Of a stretch of 64,000 nucleotides of DNA, positions 9,632 to 21,793 are shown piece after piece. The position numbers and the translations under genes were made by a program. Every line of letters begins with the position of its first letter. Within the stretch, counting starts at the first letter, position 1. The notes under the pieces were generated by a model. The model searched no databases, had not been told where the DNA came from, and saw only the letters and a list, made by a program, of their open reading frames with translations. Source of the DNA: Actinomycetes bacterium (GTDB lineage Bacteria > Actinomycetota > Actinomycetes > Nanopelagicales > Nanopelagicaceae); assembly GCA_014190155.1 (NCBI GenBank), contig BJFY01000008.1:1-64000 (forward strand), read 5' to 3'.

Positions 9632-10195
9632 CTAGACTGCGAGAAGCTCAACCTCTTTGTGCTTGAGCAATTCATCGATTTTTGCTACATGGTCAGAGGT
9701 AATTTTTTCTAAATCTTTTTCAGCTCTAGTTAAATCATCTTTACCGATTACGCCATCTTTTTCTAATTTTTCCATCGCTTCTTTTGCGTTACGGCGGATA
9801 TTGCGCAGGGAAATTTTAGAATCTTCACCTTTATTTTTTGCGACTTTTATAAACTCTTTCCGACGTTCTTCCGTTAATTGTGGGAAATTTATTCTAATTA
9901 CGCCACCATCGTTGCCTGGATTAACACCTAAATCTGAATCGCGAATCGCTTTCTCAATTGAAGCCATTGCGCCTTTGTCATAAGGGGTAATTAAAGCCAT
10001 CCGTGCTTCTGGAACTTGAACTGAGGCTAATTGTGAAAGTGGTGTAAAAGTTCCGTAGTAATCAACCATAATTTTTCCGAACATGGATGGGTGTGCGCGG
10101 CCAGTCCGGATGCTCGCGAAATCTTCCTTTGCCACATCTACTGCCTTAGCCATCTTGCCAGTGGTGTCACTTGTTATTGCGGCTAGATTCAACAT
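9632..10195 (-). CDS. frr: Ribosome recycling factor
   Basis: 187-residue RRF, full length for the family (about 185). The conserved Ser-Ile-Arg-Thr-Gly-Arg-Ala-His-Pro segment near 28-36 and the basic helix with Lys-Asn-Lys-Gly-Glu-Asp-Ser-Lys and Leu-Arg-Asn-Ile-Arg-Arg are present. With EF-G it splits post-termination ribosomes. An AAGGAGC ribosome site precedes the ATG. It lies 29 bp after pyrH, the standard bacterial arrangement. Confidence 0.96.
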   Translation of the reverse strand: MLNLAAITSDTTGKMAKAVDVAKEDFASIRTGRAHPSMFGKIMVDYYGTFTPLSQLASVQVPEARMALITPYDKGAMASIEKAIRDSDLGVNPGNDGGVIRINFPQLTEERRKEFIKVAKNKGEDSKISLRNIRRNAKEAMEKLEKDGVIGKDDLTRAEKDLEKITSDHVAKIDELLKHKEVELLAV

Positions 10196-10224
10196 TTTGC
10201 TCCTTCTTACTTATTAGGAAAACG

Positions 10225-10947
10225 CTAGGAAACTATCGTTCCGATATTTTCGCCAGCAACAGCCCGTGCAATATTTCCTTTTCTCATTAAATCAAAGACC
10301 ACTATCGGTAAACTATTTTCGCGGCAGAGCGCGAATGCTGCAGCATCTGCAACTGCAAGTGACCTACTTAAAACTTCATCATATGAAATGGTTTCGTATT
10401 TAGTAGCGCTCTTATCTTTTCGTGGGTCTGCGCTATAAACGCCATCAACACCACTTTTTGCTAGCAAGAGTGCATCTACGCCGATTTCGAGTGCGCGTTG
10501 CGCTGCGACAGTATCGGTTGTGAAGAAAGGCATTCCAGCGCCAGCACCGAAAATTACAACTCGGCCTTTTTCTAAGTGACGAATTGCGCGCCGCGGTACA
10601 TATGGCTCGGCGACTTGTCCCATTGCAATCGCTGTTTGTACGCGAGTATCGATTCCTTCTTTTTCTAAGAAGTCTTGCAACGCTAAGCAATTCATAACGG
10701 TACCGAGCATGCCCATATAGTCAGCGCGAGCGCGATCCATACCACGCATTTGTAACTCAGCGCCACGGAAATAGTTTCCGCCGCCGACCACAATTGCTAC
10801 TTCAACGCCACTTCGCACTACATCCGCGATTTGGGCTGCGACATCATGCACAACATCGGGATCAACACCGATTCCTTTTTCGCCACCGAATACTTCACCA
10901 GAAAGTTTAAGGAGCACTCGACGATAGCTTTTTCGATTGCTAGCCAT
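10225..10947 (-). CDS. pyrH: Uridylate kinase (UMP kinase)
   Basis: 240-residue hexameric UMP kinase of the amino acid kinase fold, converting UMP to UDP with ATP. Diagnostic segments are Lys-Leu-Ser-Gly-Glu-Val-Phe near 14-20, [10 protein letters not shown] near 53-62, and the nucleotide-binding Asp-Gly-Val-Tyr-Ser-Ala-Asp-Pro-Arg near 168-176. An AAGGAGCACTCAAG segment supplies a strong ribosome site. The 62-bp gap to tsf contains a 10-bp palindrome TCCCTAGGGA and no gene. Confidence 0.95.
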   Translation of the reverse strand: MASNRKSYRRVLLKLSGEVFGGEKGIGVDPDVVHDVAAQIADVVRSGVEVAIVVGGGNYFRGAELQMRGMDRARADYMGMLGTVMNCLALQDFLEKEGIDTRVQTAIAMGQVAEPYVPRRAIRHLEKGRVVIFGAGAGMPFFTTDTVAAQRALEIGVDALLLAKSGVDGVYSADPRKDKSATKYETISYDEVLSRSLAVADAAAFALCRENSLPIVVFDLMRKGNIARAVAGENIGTIVS

Positions 10948-11009
10948 CTTGAGTGCTCCTTTCTTAACTTTTATTACTTAATCAGTTTCGTTAAATCCCT
11001 AGGGAAAGG

Positions 11010-11837
11010 TTACTGACCAACGCGGAATCGATGGAAGGCAGACACAGTAGTTCCGGCCTCATCTAGAACCTGTTGGACCGATTTCTTCTGATCTTTCGCG
11101 AATGCCTGCTCTAGGAGCGTGACGTCTTTGAAGAATCCAGTTACTCGGCCTTCGGTGATCTTGGCGATTGCCGCATCTGGCTTACCTTCATTTCGAGCTG
11201 TCTCTTCGGCAACTCGACGTTCGTTTTCAACTAGGTCAGCTGGCACTTCTTCGCGCTTTAAGTATTGCGGTGAAAACGCCGCAATATGTTGCGCAATATC
11301 TTTACCAGTTTCTGGGTTTGCTTTTGTTAACGCAACTACAACGCCAACTTGTGGTGGTAGATCTGGACTAGTGCGGTGTAAATACAACCCGACTGGCGAA
11401 CCATCGAGAACTGCAAGGCGGCGAAGTTCAATTTTTTCACCAAGAGTTGCATTAGCTTCGTCGATAAGTTCCTGCACACTCTTACCAGAAGCTAACTTTG
11501 AAGCTGAGAAACCAGCTACATCGTTAATCTTAGTTACGAAGAGTTGTTCCAATAAATCATTAGCAGCTGCTTGGAAACGATCGCCTTTTGCTACGAAATC
11601 TGTTTCGCAGTTAAGTTCGAGCATTACTGCAGTGTTGCCATCTGCTTTAGCAACAACTAAGCCGTTAGAAGTAGTTCGGCCTTCACGCTTTGTGATGCCT
11701 TTCTGACCTTTAACGCGAATAATTTCGACTGCCTTTTCGTAATCGCCACCTGATTCATCTAGCGCCTTCTTACAATCAAGCATTCCCGCCGCGGTTGCCT
11801 CGCGTAATTTCTTTACATCTCCAGCTGTATACGCCAC
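11010..11837 (-). CDS. tsf: Elongation factor Ts
   Basis: 275-residue guanine nucleotide exchange factor for EF-Tu. The N-terminal UBA-like domain (Val-Lys-Lys-Leu-Arg-Glu-Ala-Thr-Ala-Ala-Gly-Met-Leu-Asp-Cys-Lys near 8-24) and the EF-Tu contact Glu-Thr-Asp-Phe-Val-Ala near 78-83 are present. The length fits two core subdomains and a C-terminal module. It starts on the base next to the rpsB stop, so translation is likely coupled. Confidence 0.96.
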   Translation of the reverse strand: MAYTAGDVKKLREATAAGMLDCKKALDESGGDYEKAVEIIRVKGQKGITKREGRTTSNGLVVAKADGNTAVMLELNCETDFVAKGDRFQAAANDLLEQLFVTKINDVAGFSASKLASGKSVQELIDEANATLGEKIELRRLAVLDGSPVGLYLHRTSPDLPPQVGVVVALTKANPETGKDIAQHIAAFSPQYLKREEVPADLVENERRVAEETARNEGKPDAAIAKITEGRVTGFFKDVTLLEQAFAKDQKKSVQQVLDEAGTTVSAFHRFRVGQ

Positions 11838-12689
11838 TTATGCCCCTGCGCTTTCATCGGTTGTGGCTGGTGCTTCTGCTGCAACTTCAGTTGCGGCTGC
11901 ACCAAGTAAATCTTTCTCCCAATCAGCCAGCGGTTCACCGGTTGCAACAGATTCTGCACCAGCGCGTGCTGCTTCAGCTGCTGCTTCTTTAGTCACAGCA
12001 ATTGCAGAACGTGCTTGCAAACCAGCCGCAATTGCATCAGTAATTACGCGAGTCAATAGGGTTACGGAACGAATTGCATCGTCGTTACCAGGAATCTTGT
12101 AATCAACTTCATCTGGATCGCAGTTTGTATCCAAGATTGCGATAACTGGGATACCAAGTTTGTGCGCTTCAGCGACTGCAAGGTGTTCTTTCTTAGTATC
12201 GACAACCCAAATAGCTGCAGGTAATTTAGTCATATTGCGAATACCGTCAAGATTTTTAAATAGCTTGATGCGTTCGCGCTTCATTAACAAAAGTTCTTTT
12301 TTGGTAAGCATTTGATCATTAGATGCTTCTAGCGCTTCGAGTTCTTTTAGGCGTTGTACGCGTTTGTAAACGGTTGGGAAGTTTGTAAGCATGCCGCCGA
12401 GCCAACGCTCAGTTACATGTGGCATACCAACTCGCGCTGCTTGGCTAATGATTGGTTCTTGTGCTTGTTTCTTAGTTCCAACGAAAAGAATATGTCCGCC
12501 TTTAGCGACTGCATCTTTTACGAAATCGTATGCTTGATCAATCAAAGCAAGTGATTGTTGAATATCGATTATGTAGATGCCATTACGCTCTGTGAAAATA
12601 AAACGCTTCATCTTTGGATTCCATCGACGAGTCTGGTGTCCAAAATGGACTCCGCTGTCGAGAAGTTCTCGCATTGTTACAACCGCCAT
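11838..12689 (-). CDS. rpsB: 30S ribosomal protein S2
   Basis: 283-residue S2. The N-terminal [15 protein letters not shown] and Trp-Asn-Pro-Lys-Met-Lys-Arg segments are canonical. After about residue 235 comes an Ala/Glu-rich tail, longer than in E. coli S2 (241 aa) and typical of actinobacterial S2 proteins. An AAAAGGAGTG ribosome site precedes the ATG. It heads the translation operon and is preceded by an unusually structured leader at 12690-12868, described separately. Confidence 0.96.
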   Translation of the reverse strand: MAVVTMRELLDSGVHFGHQTRRWNPKMKRFIFTERNGIYIIDIQQSLALIDQAYDFVKDAVAKGGHILFVGTKKQAQEPIISQAARVGMPHVTERWLGGMLTNFPTVYKRVQRLKELEALEASNDQMLTKKELLLMKRERIKLFKNLDGIRNMTKLPAAIWVVDTKKEHLAVAEAHKLGIPVIAILDTNCDPDEVDYKIPGNDDAIRSVTLLTRVITDAIAAGLQARSAIAVTKEAAAEAARAGAESVATGEPLADWEKDLLGAAATEVAAEAPATTDESAGA

Positions 12690-12868
12690 GGCGGCACACT
12701 CCTTTTAAGATTTTCTACGCGCACGTAAAAAACCCGCTCGGTTTATGGTTAAACATTTTGTTTAACCCGTCGTACTCGAGTCACCTACTGAATTCGCGGT
12801 TTTATCCTTGAATTCAGACCGAGGTGTTATTTGAGTACTGAGATGTCACAAACCCGAAGGTCTGTGCA
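12690..12868 (-). promoter_or_regulatory. Structured 5' leader of rpsB (candidate cis-regulatory RNA)
   Basis: On the minus strand the spacer before rpsB folds into four hairpins. (1) 12866-12847: CACAGACC-UUCG-GGUUUGUG, an 8-bp stem with a UUCG tetraloop. (2) A compound helix: 12833-12838 with 12772-12777 (6 bp), 12822-12826 with 12782-12786 (5 bp) and 12810-12817 with 12788-12795 (8 bp, CTGAATTC/GAATTCAG), with a 14-nt loop. (3) 12747-12767: a perfect 9-bp stem with a 3-nt loop. (4) 12744-12730: a weak 5-bp hairpin followed by six T. A possible -10, TAGGAT at 12880-12875, would place the transcript start at hairpin 1. S2 autoregulation through rpsB leaders is known in other bacteria; here it is inference. 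Plus-strand bases 12869-12967 must hold the glpX promoter. Confidence 0.6.
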
Positions 12869-12967
12869 GGCCAAATCCTACCTGAGCCATCAGCGTACAA
12901 AATCCACGCTACTTCCCAAAGCCTTGCGTAAAACCGTTACATAAAGGGCTTCCGATAGATTGTCGCC

Positions 12968-13936
12968 ATGGCAAAAGCCCTTCCATCGCGAAACCTCGCG
13001 CTTGAATTAGTTCGAGTAACCGAAACCGCTGCGATTGCAGCTTCAAGTTGGGTTGGCCGCGGTAATAAAGAAGGCGCAGATCAAGCCGCAGTAGATGCGA
13101 TGCGCAAAATGATTTCAACAGTTTCGATGAAAGGCGTTGTTGTAATTGGCGAGGGCGAAAAAGATAACGCTCCAATGCTCTATAACGGTGAAGAAGTTGG
13201 TGATGGCACTGGCTCTCCAGCCGATGTCGCAGTAGATCCAGTAGATGGCACAACGCTTACCGCTAAAGGAATGAATAATGCGATTTCGGTAATTGCGCTT
13301 TCTGCTCGCGGTGCAATGTTTGATCCATCTGCCGTGTTTTACATGGAGAAATTAGTAACCGGTCCAGAAGCTGCCGATGTCATTGACATTACAGCGCCAG
13401 TAAAAGTCAACTTACAGAAAGTTGCAAAAGCCAAACACGTTGAAATTTCCTCGCTTACAGTCGTAGTACTCGACCGTCCCCGCCACGACCAACTCGTAAA
13501 AGACATTCGCGAGGCTGGTGCGCGTATTAAATTTATTACCGATGGCGATGTAGCTGGCGCAGTTGAAGCAGCTCGATCAAATACCGGTATCGATTTACTT
13601 ATGGGAATTGGTGGCACGCCAGAAGGAATTATTGCGGCCTGCGCGATGAAATGTTTAGGTGGCGCGATTCAAGGTCGGTTACATCCACAAAGTGATGAAG
13701 AGCGCGAAAAAGCCCAAGGGCAGGGTTTGGATTTAAACCAGATTCTCTTTACTGATGATTTAGTAAAAGGTGATGATGTTTTCTTCGCCGCAACCGGCAT
13801 TACCGATGGCGAATTACTAAGAGGCGTTAGATACGGTGCACACCACATCACTTCAAATTCAATCGTGATGCGCGGTCGGACAAAATCAGTTCGCATTATC
13901 CAAACTGAGCACCCGTTTAGTTCCATTCTTACTTAA
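12968..13936 (+). CDS. glpX: Class II fructose-1,6-bisphosphatase GlpX
   Basis: 322-residue GlpX-type phosphatase that converts fructose 1,6-bisphosphate to fructose 6-phosphate in gluconeogenesis. Metal-binding motifs are visible: [14 protein letters not shown] at 61-74 and Val-Asp-Pro-Val-Asp-Gly-Thr-Thr around 89-96. It is the usual actinobacterial FBPase. It is divergent from rpsB and convergent with xerC, 10 bp away. TAGATT ends 6 bp before the ATG and could be a -10 for a leaderless transcript; no clear -35 is seen. Confidence 0.94.
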   Translation: MAKALPSRNLALELVRVTETAAIAASSWVGRGNKEGADQAAVDAMRKMISTVSMKGVVVIGEGEKDNAPMLYNGEEVGDGTGSPADVAVDPVDGTTLTAKGMNNAISVIALSARGAMFDPSAVFYMEKLVTGPEAADVIDITAPVKVNLQKVAKAKHVEISSLTVVVLDRPRHDQLVKDIREAGARIKFITDGDVAGAVEAARSNTGIDLLMGIGGTPEGIIAACAMKCLGGAIQGRLHPQSDEEREKAQGQGLDLNQILFTDDLVKGDDVFFAATGITDGELLRGVRYGAHHITSNSIVMRGRTKSVRIIQTEHPFSSILT

Positions 13937-13946
13937 GCTCTTTTTA

Positions 13947-14849
13947 TTACGCTCGTGGATGAGCTTGTTTGTAAGCCGCCTTCAATCGATCTTGTGAAAC
14001 ATGGGTATAAATCTGCGTTGTAGCTAGCGATGAATGACCCAAAATTTCTTGCACAGTTCTTAAATCCGCGCCGCCTTCTAATAAATGGGTGGCGGCAGAA
14101 TGTCGCAAACCATGTGGTCCCATTTTTTGATTTCCACCAAGTGCATCTACTGCAATATAAACAATTTCTCGGACCGTACGTTGATCAATGCGTTTGCCCC
14201 GAGTGCCAAGGAATACTGCATTCCCCGATCCCTCGTTTACTAACTCATCTCGCGATTCCAGCCAAGCTTTAACAGCTCGGACTGCCGGCAATCCAATTGG
14301 CACAATTCGCTCTTTATCGCCTTTACCGATAACTCTTAACGTGTTTCGATCGAAATCAATATCGTGAATATCTAAACCACATAATTCGGAGACTCGAATT
14401 CCGGAAGCATATAAAACTTCAACAATTGCACGATCTCTTACTGCGCCAATTCCGCCGCCCTCATCAACGCGAGTTGCTAACGCATCCATTGTGGAAATTG
14501 CGCTTTCAATATCTAAAATATTTGGCAGAGTTCGTTGTGGTTTTGGCGCCACAAGTTGTTGGCCGATATCGCTGCTTAACCAACCATTTTTCGCACCCCA
14601 ATAAGTAAAGGCCCTAATTGAAATCACTCGGCGTGACATGGATGCACGAGCGGCTCCCCTACTTTGTAAATTAGCTAGCCAAGAACGGAGATGATTTAAA
14701 TCTAATTGCGAAAATTCAGTAATTCCTAATTTATTTATGTGTTGCAATAGCGATTCTAAATCGGCTAAATAAGCGCGGATGGAATTCTCGGAGAGGTTCC
14801 GATCAACTACTAAATGCTCTCGATATTCGCTGAGCAAGGATGATTCCAT
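13947..14849 (-). CDS. xerC: Tyrosine recombinase XerC
   Basis: 300-residue tyrosine recombinase with the full catalytic set: Arg152, Lys176, His246, Arg249, His272 and nucleophile Tyr281. The N-terminal SAM-like DNA-binding domain covers about 1-90. Spacing of the catalytic residues matches E. coli XerC with a small offset. With XerD it resolves chromosome dimers at dif. It is the last gene of the ilvB-cimA run, 9 bp after cimA. It has a housekeeping form and location near rpsB as in other actinobacteria, and no integrase-like mobile context or att site is present. XerC rather than XerD is inferred from this location. Confidence 0.85.
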   Translation of the reverse strand: MESSLLSEYREHLVVDRNLSENSIRAYLADLESLLQHINKLGITEFSQLDLNHLRSWLANLQSRGAARASMSRRVISIRAFTYWGAKNGWLSSDIGQQLVAPKPQRTLPNILDIESAISTMDALATRVDEGGGIGAVRDRAIVEVLYASGIRVSELCGLDIHDIDFDRNTLRVIGKGDKERIVPIGLPAVRAVKAWLESRDELVNEGSGNAVFLGTRGKRIDQRTVREIVYIAVDALGGNQKMGPHGLRHSAATHLLEGGADLRTVQEILGHSSLATTQIYTHVSQDRLKAAYKQAHPRA

Positions 14850-14858
14850 TTGATAAGG

Positions 14859-16448
14859 CTACTCGGGAATTTTGCCTTGTCGTAATAGCCCGTAAGTAAC
14901 TGCATCTTCTAGCGCCATTGCCGAAGCTGCAATAACGTTCTCGTGAACGCCGATTGTGCTCCATTCGCCGTTTCCATCGCTGGTCTCAACAAGTACGCGT
15001 GTTACAGCGCCGGTGCCCAGGCGGCCTTCAAGAATTCGAACTTTGTAATCAGTCAGTTCTAATTTATTAAGTTCGGGATAAAGTTTTTCAAGTCCGGTAC
15101 GGAGCGCAGTATCAATTGCATTTACCGGACCATTCCCGCTCCCAGAAGATTCAATTTTTTGGCCGCGCGCAATAATTGTGACATTTGCGCGAGATTTAAC
15201 GCTGCCGTCATCACCCCGATCTACAACAGTTTCCCATTTTTCAATCTTAAAAAATTGGGCGCGCTTTCCATCAATCTCTTCGCGAAGTAATAATTCAAAT
15301 GATGCATCTGCAGCTTCGAATGTGTAACCGCGCGATTCCATCTCTTTGACTCGTTCTACAACTCGAGTAAGGACGCTTTTATCGCTACCAATATCGATGC
15401 CGAGTTCTTGTGATTTCAATTCAATAGATGCCCGACCAGCCATATCAGAGACCAACATTCGACGATCATTTCCAACACTGGCAGGATCTTCATGTTGGTA
15501 GAGCGCAGGATCAACTTTAATAGCGGATGCATGTAAACCAGCTTTATGTGCAAAAGCAGAAATCCCAACATATGGTTGGCGTGCACTAGATGCCACATTT
15601 GTTACTTCAGCAATTGCATGTGAAATTCGGAATGCTTCGTGGAGTGAATTCTTAGGTAGAACTAATTGCTTCTTTTTCAATTCGAGGTTCGCGATGATCG
15701 AAACTAAATCAGCGTTACCGGTTCGTTCACCATAACCGTTTAGCGTGCCTTGCACATGGGTAGCGCCGGCAGCAACCGCAGCGAGTGAGTTAGCGATCGC
15801 GCAACCGGTGTCGTTATGACAATGAATACCAAGACGTGCAGCGCTCTTTCCTAATACATCGTGTACAACTTGCGAGAGTTCATCCGGCAACATGCCACCG
15901 TTAGTGTCGCAGAGCGCAACCACGTCAGCGCCAGCTTCGGCGGCAACTCGAACAACTTCAAGTGCGTAAGCCGGGTTAGAACGGTAGCCATCGAAGAAAT
16001 GTTCGGCATCAAGAAATACCCGCTGGCCACCTTCTTTTAGGAAGTGAATTGATTCGCGAATCATCGCAAGGTTTTCATCCAAGTTAGTTTTCAGCGCTAA
16101 ATCAACATGACGATCATGGGCTTTTGCTACCAGCGTTACTGCTGGCGCTCCGGAATCTGCCAGTGCGCGAAGTAGTACATCATCGGCAGCTTTAACGCCG
16201 GGGCGACGAGTTGCGCCAAATGCAACAAATGTTGCGTTCTTTAACTTTAACTCTTTTTTAGCAAGTGCAAAGAATTCAGTATCTTTTGGATTAGCACCAG
16301 GCCAACCGCCTTCAATAAAACCAACACCGAGATCATCAAGGTGACGAGCGATTGTAAGTTTGTCGTGAACTGAAAGGTTTAAACCCTCTTGTTGGGCACC
16401 ATCGCGAAGCGTGGTGTCGTAAATATGGAACGAATCAGAAATTGTCAT
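14859..16448 (-). CDS. cimA: Citramalate synthase
   Basis: 529-residue DRE-TIM enzyme condensing pyruvate and acetyl-CoA to (R)-citramalate, the entry to threonine-independent isoleucine synthesis. Near the N-terminus are Tyr-Asp-Thr-Thr-Leu-Arg-Asp-Gly-Ala-Gln-Gln-Glu-Gly and Glu-Gly-Gly-Trp-Pro-Gly-Ala-Asn-Pro-Lys, typical of the CimA branch rather than LeuA. The metal motif His-Cys-His-Asn-Asp-Thr-Gly lies mid-protein and a LeuA-type regulatory domain ends it. The frame is open for 7 more codons upstream, but the ATG at 16448 overlaps the ilvE stop as TAATG with AAAGG just before, so that start was chosen. A 2-isopropylmalate synthase role is the main alternative. Confidence 0.85.
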   Translation of the reverse strand: MTISDSFHIYDTTLRDGAQQEGLNLSVHDKLTIARHLDDLGVGFIEGGWPGANPKDTEFFALAKKELKLKNATFVAFGATRRPGVKAADDVLLRALADSGAPAVTLVAKAHDRHVDLALKTNLDENLAMIRESIHFLKEGGQRVFLDAEHFFDGYRSNPAYALEVVRVAAEAGADVVALCDTNGGMLPDELSQVVHDVLGKSAARLGIHCHNDTGCAIANSLAAVAAGATHVQGTLNGYGERTGNADLVSIIANLELKKKQLVLPKNSLHEAFRISHAIAEVTNVASSARQPYVGISAFAHKAGLHASAIKVDPALYQHEDPASVGNDRRMLVSDMAGRASIELKSQELGIDIGSDKSVLTRVVERVKEMESRGYTFEAADASFELLLREEIDGKRAQFFKIEKWETVVDRGDDGSVKSRANVTIIARGQKIESSGSGNGPVNAIDTALRTGLEKLYPELNKLELTDYKVRILEGRLGTGAVTRVLVETSDGNGEWSTIGVHENVIAASAMALEDAVTYGLLRQGKIPE

Positions 16449-17533
16449 TAACAGACCTTTACATTCCAACCATGTTTATCTTCGATAGTTCCATGTTGGA
16501 TACCAAGCAAATGTTCACGAAGTTGCATAGTGATCGGCCCAGGAGTGCCATCACCTGTTGGCCAATTTCCAAATTCGCTCTTAGCGCCACCGATTGGTGA
16601 GATAACTGCAGCAGTGCCACAGGCAAAAGTTTCGGTGATCTCACCGCTCGCAACACCGTCGCGCCAATCATCGAGAGAGATCATGCCTTCTTCAGTTTTA
16701 TAACCAAGATCTTTTGCAACCGTAAGGATTGAATCGCGCGTAACGCCAGGAAGTAGCGTGCCGGTTAATTTAGGTGTAAAAATTGTGGCATCTTTACCTT
16801 TTCCTCTAACAAAGTAAAGGTTCATTCCGCCCATCTCTTCTACCCATTTACGTTCTAGCGCATCTAACCAAACAACTTGATCGCAACCTTGAGCTGCTGC
16901 TTGTTGCTGCGCAAGTAGCGATGCTGCATAGTTTCCACCACACTTAGCTTCACCAGTTCCACCAAGAGATGCTCGGACATATTCAGTAGAAATCCAAACC
17001 GTAACTGCGGTTGTAGTTGAGAAATATGCACCAACTGGGCAGGCAATTAAAATGTAGGAAGCGCTCTTTGACGGCCGAACGCCAATCGCAACTTCAGTTG
17101 CGATCATAAATGGCCGAATGTAGAGCGAAGAACCAACTTTATGCGGCACCCAACCCTTATCTTGCTTTACTAAAGCTTCAATCGTTTCGATAAATGCTGC
17201 AACAGGTAGTTCTGGTAACGCCAATCGCTTTGCCGATTTAGCAAAACGTTTTCCATTTGCATCCGGGCGGAACAAACTAATTGAATTATCTGGCTGCCAA
17301 TATGCTTTTAAACCTTCAAAAATTTCTTGGCCATAATGTAAAACCATTGTTGCCGGGTCAAGTGAAAGTGGACCATAAGCTTTTAGTTCCGCGTTGTCCC
17401 ATCCGGAATCTACGTGCCAATTTGCAATCACCATATGGTCAGTGAAATATTTTCCGAATCCGCCTTCATCTACTTTTGCTTGGCGAACTGCATCTGGCAA
17501 CGCAGTTGCAGATGGTGTGATATTTATTTTCAT
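16448..17533 (-). CDS. ilvE: Branched-chain amino acid aminotransferase
   Basis: 361-residue fold-type IV PLP transaminase that interconverts Leu, Ile and Val with their 2-oxoacids. The PLP lysine is in Glu-Ala-Lys-Cys-Gly-Gly-Asn-Tyr-Ala-Ala-Ser near 200, the mycobacterial BCAT form. Tyr-Gly-Gln-Glu-Ile-Phe-Glu-Gly-Leu-Lys-Ala-Tyr near 67-78 is the conserved substrate segment. It follows leuB by 2 bp and its stop overlaps the cimA start. It completes the last step for the ilvBNC products. Confidence 0.93.
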   Translation of the reverse strand: MKINITPSATALPDAVRQAKVDEGGFGKYFTDHMVIANWHVDSGWDNAELKAYGPLSLDPATMVLHYGQEIFEGLKAYWQPDNSISLFRPDANGKRFAKSAKRLALPELPVAAFIETIEALVKQDKGWVPHKVGSSLYIRPFMIATEVAIGVRPSKSASYILIACPVGAYFSTTTAVTVWISTEYVRASLGGTGEAKCGGNYAASLLAQQQAAAQGCDQVVWLDALERKWVEEMGGMNLYFVRGKGKDATIFTPKLTGTLLPGVTRDSILTVAKDLGYKTEEGMISLDDWRDGVASGEITETFACGTAAVISPIGGAKSEFGNWPTGDGTPGPITMQLREHLLGIQHGTIEDKHGWNVKVC

Positions 17534-17535
17534 AT

Positions 17536-18579
17536 CTACCCCTTCACTGCGTTAGCAAGAAGTGTGCCGATGTCAGTAGTGGAACGCTTTTTATCGCCGC
17601 GAGTTAGCAAATCTGCGGCGACCGCTCTCTCTACATCTTTAGCGGCATCTACTAAACCTAAATGGTTAAGCATCATCGCAACTGACATGATGGTTGCAGT
17701 TGGATCCGCAACGCCTTTACCAGCAATATCTGGCGCCGAACCATGAACCGGTTCAAACATTGATGGGAATTTGCCAGTTGGGTTAATGTTTCCAGAAGCC
17801 GCTAGCCCAATTCCACCACAAATTGCCGCTGCAATATCGGTCAAAATATCTCCAAAGAGATTATCGGTTACAACAACATCAAAACGATCGGGATTAGTAA
17901 CAAAGAACATGGAAGCCGCGTCAACGTGTAAATAATCAGTTGCTACATCAGGAAAATCTTTTGCAACTTCATTAAAGGTCCGAGTCCATAGACTGCCAGC
18001 ACGGGTAAGCACATTATTCTTATGCACCAAAGTTAATTTCTTCCGTGGCCGTACTTGCGCACGTGTAAATGCATTTCGAATTACCCGCTCGGCACCACGT
18101 CGGGTATTTAGGCTCTCTTCAGTAGCGATTTCATCGACCGTGCCTTCTGCAAGAACACCGCCAGCTCCAACATATGGGCCTTCAGTACCTTCACGAACCA
18201 CAACGAAATCAAGTTCAGAAACGCCGGCAAGTGGTGATTTAACACCAGGATAAAGTCGAGCTGGTCGCAAATTAATAAAGTGATCAAATGCGAATCGAAG
18301 TTTTAATAGTAAACCGCGCTCTAATACTCCGTTCGGAACAGTTGGGTCACCAACTGCGCCAAGTAAAATTACATCAGCTCTTGCTAATTCGTTTAGCGTT
18401 ACATCAGGTAGCGTCTCGCCAGTTTTATGCCAGAGGCGAGCACCAAGTTCGTACTCTTTCTTATTGAAAGTTACGCCATATTTTGCGGAGACCGCATCTA
18501 AAACTTTAACTCCTTCGGCCACAACTTCTGGGCCGATGCCGTCGCCACCGATTACTGCAAGGTTAAAAGATTTTGTCAT
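17536..18579 (-). CDS. leuB: 3-isopropylmalate dehydrogenase
   Basis: 347-residue decarboxylating dehydrogenase of the isocitrate/isopropylmalate family. Visible are the N-terminal Gly-Gly-Asp-Gly-Ile-Gly-Pro-Glu-Val, the substrate arginines in Leu-Arg-Phe-Ala-Phe-Asp-His and Val-Arg-Glu-Gly-Thr-Glu-Gly-Pro-Tyr, and the metal/NAD region [10 protein letters not shown]. It acts in leucine synthesis and could also oxidise 3-methylmalate in the citramalate route. It lies 3 bp after serA. leuA and leuCD are not in the window. Confidence 0.93.
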   Translation of the reverse strand: MTKSFNLAVIGGDGIGPEVVAEGVKVLDAVSAKYGVTFNKKEYELGARLWHKTGETLPDVTLNELARADVILLGAVGDPTVPNGVLERGLLLKLRFAFDHFINLRPARLYPGVKSPLAGVSELDFVVVREGTEGPYVGAGGVLAEGTVDEIATEESLNTRRGAERVIRNAFTRAQVRPRKKLTLVHKNNVLTRAGSLWTRTFNEVAKDFPDVATDYLHVDAASMFFVTNPDRFDVVVTDNLFGDILTDIAAAICGGIGLAASGNINPTGKFPSMFEPVHGSAPDIAGKGVADPTATIMSVAMMLNHLGLVDAAKDVERAVAADLLTRGDKKRSTTDIGTLLANAVKG

Positions 18580-18582
18580 GAC

Positions 18583-21214
<2,632 letters not shown>

Positions 21215-21232
21215 TTATATATTTCGGTTGGT

Positions 21233-21793
21233 TTAGTTCTGGTAATCCGCGGTTGCGCTATTGGGGTCTGAAATTGCTAGCCCAGAAGTGCTAAGCGTAC
21301 GGTCTGCAAGCGTGACGCTGCCACGCTCAAGTGCGATCAACCCTGATTGCACTAATTCTTTTATGCCGAATTGCTCCAGTGATTTGAGCAGTGCTTCAAT
21401 ATCTGCGCTTGGCCCAGTTGCTTCGACTGTTAGCGAAGCAACTGATTCGTCAACAATTACGCCGTTATATTTAGCTGCAACAGCAGCAACTTTCTCTCGT
21501 TCCGACTGTTTTGCTTTGACTTTAACTAGTAAAGCTTCGCGCTTAATCGAATCGGTATCAGTCATCTCTGAAATGCCAATCACGTTTATAAGTTTAAATA
21601 ATTGCGCGATTACTTGATCAAGTGCATGTCCATCAAGATTTAGCACGATAGTCATTCGAGATATTTCAGAATTTTCAGTCGGACCTACCGCAAGTGAATC
21701 AATGTTGTAACCACGGCGCGAAAATAGTGATGCAACTCTAGCTAGTACACCGGGGCTGTTTTCAACTAATACCGAAAGAGTATGGGTGGCCAT
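21233..21793 (-). CDS. ilvN: Acetolactate synthase small (regulatory) subunit
   Basis: 186-residue regulatory subunit that stimulates IlvB and confers valine feedback inhibition. The N-terminal ACT domain (Leu-Val-Glu-Asn-Ser-Pro-Gly-Val-Leu-Ala-Arg-Val near 9-20, Asn-Ile-Asp-Ser-Leu near 30) is followed by the ALS small-subunit C-terminal domain. It starts at TAATG overlapping the ilvB stop, the standard coupling of these subunits. Confidence 0.94.
   Translation of the reverse strand: MATHTLSVLVENSPGVLARVASLFSRRGYNIDSLAVGPTENSEISRMTIVLNLDGHALDQVIAQLFKLINVIGISEMTDTDSIKREALLVKVKAKQSEREKVAAVAAKYNGVIVDESVASLTVEATGPSADIEALLKSLEQFGIKELVQSGLIALERGSVTLADRTLSTSGLAISDPNSATADYQN

Noticed and set aside
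11119-11706. 195-codon plus-strand frame opposite tsf
   Set aside because: Antisense shadow of elongation factor Ts; no recognisable domain.
13947-14849. xerC as an integrase marking a genomic island
   Set aside because: Catalytic layout and operon position are those of housekeeping XerC; no att repeats, tRNA junction or mobile genes nearby.
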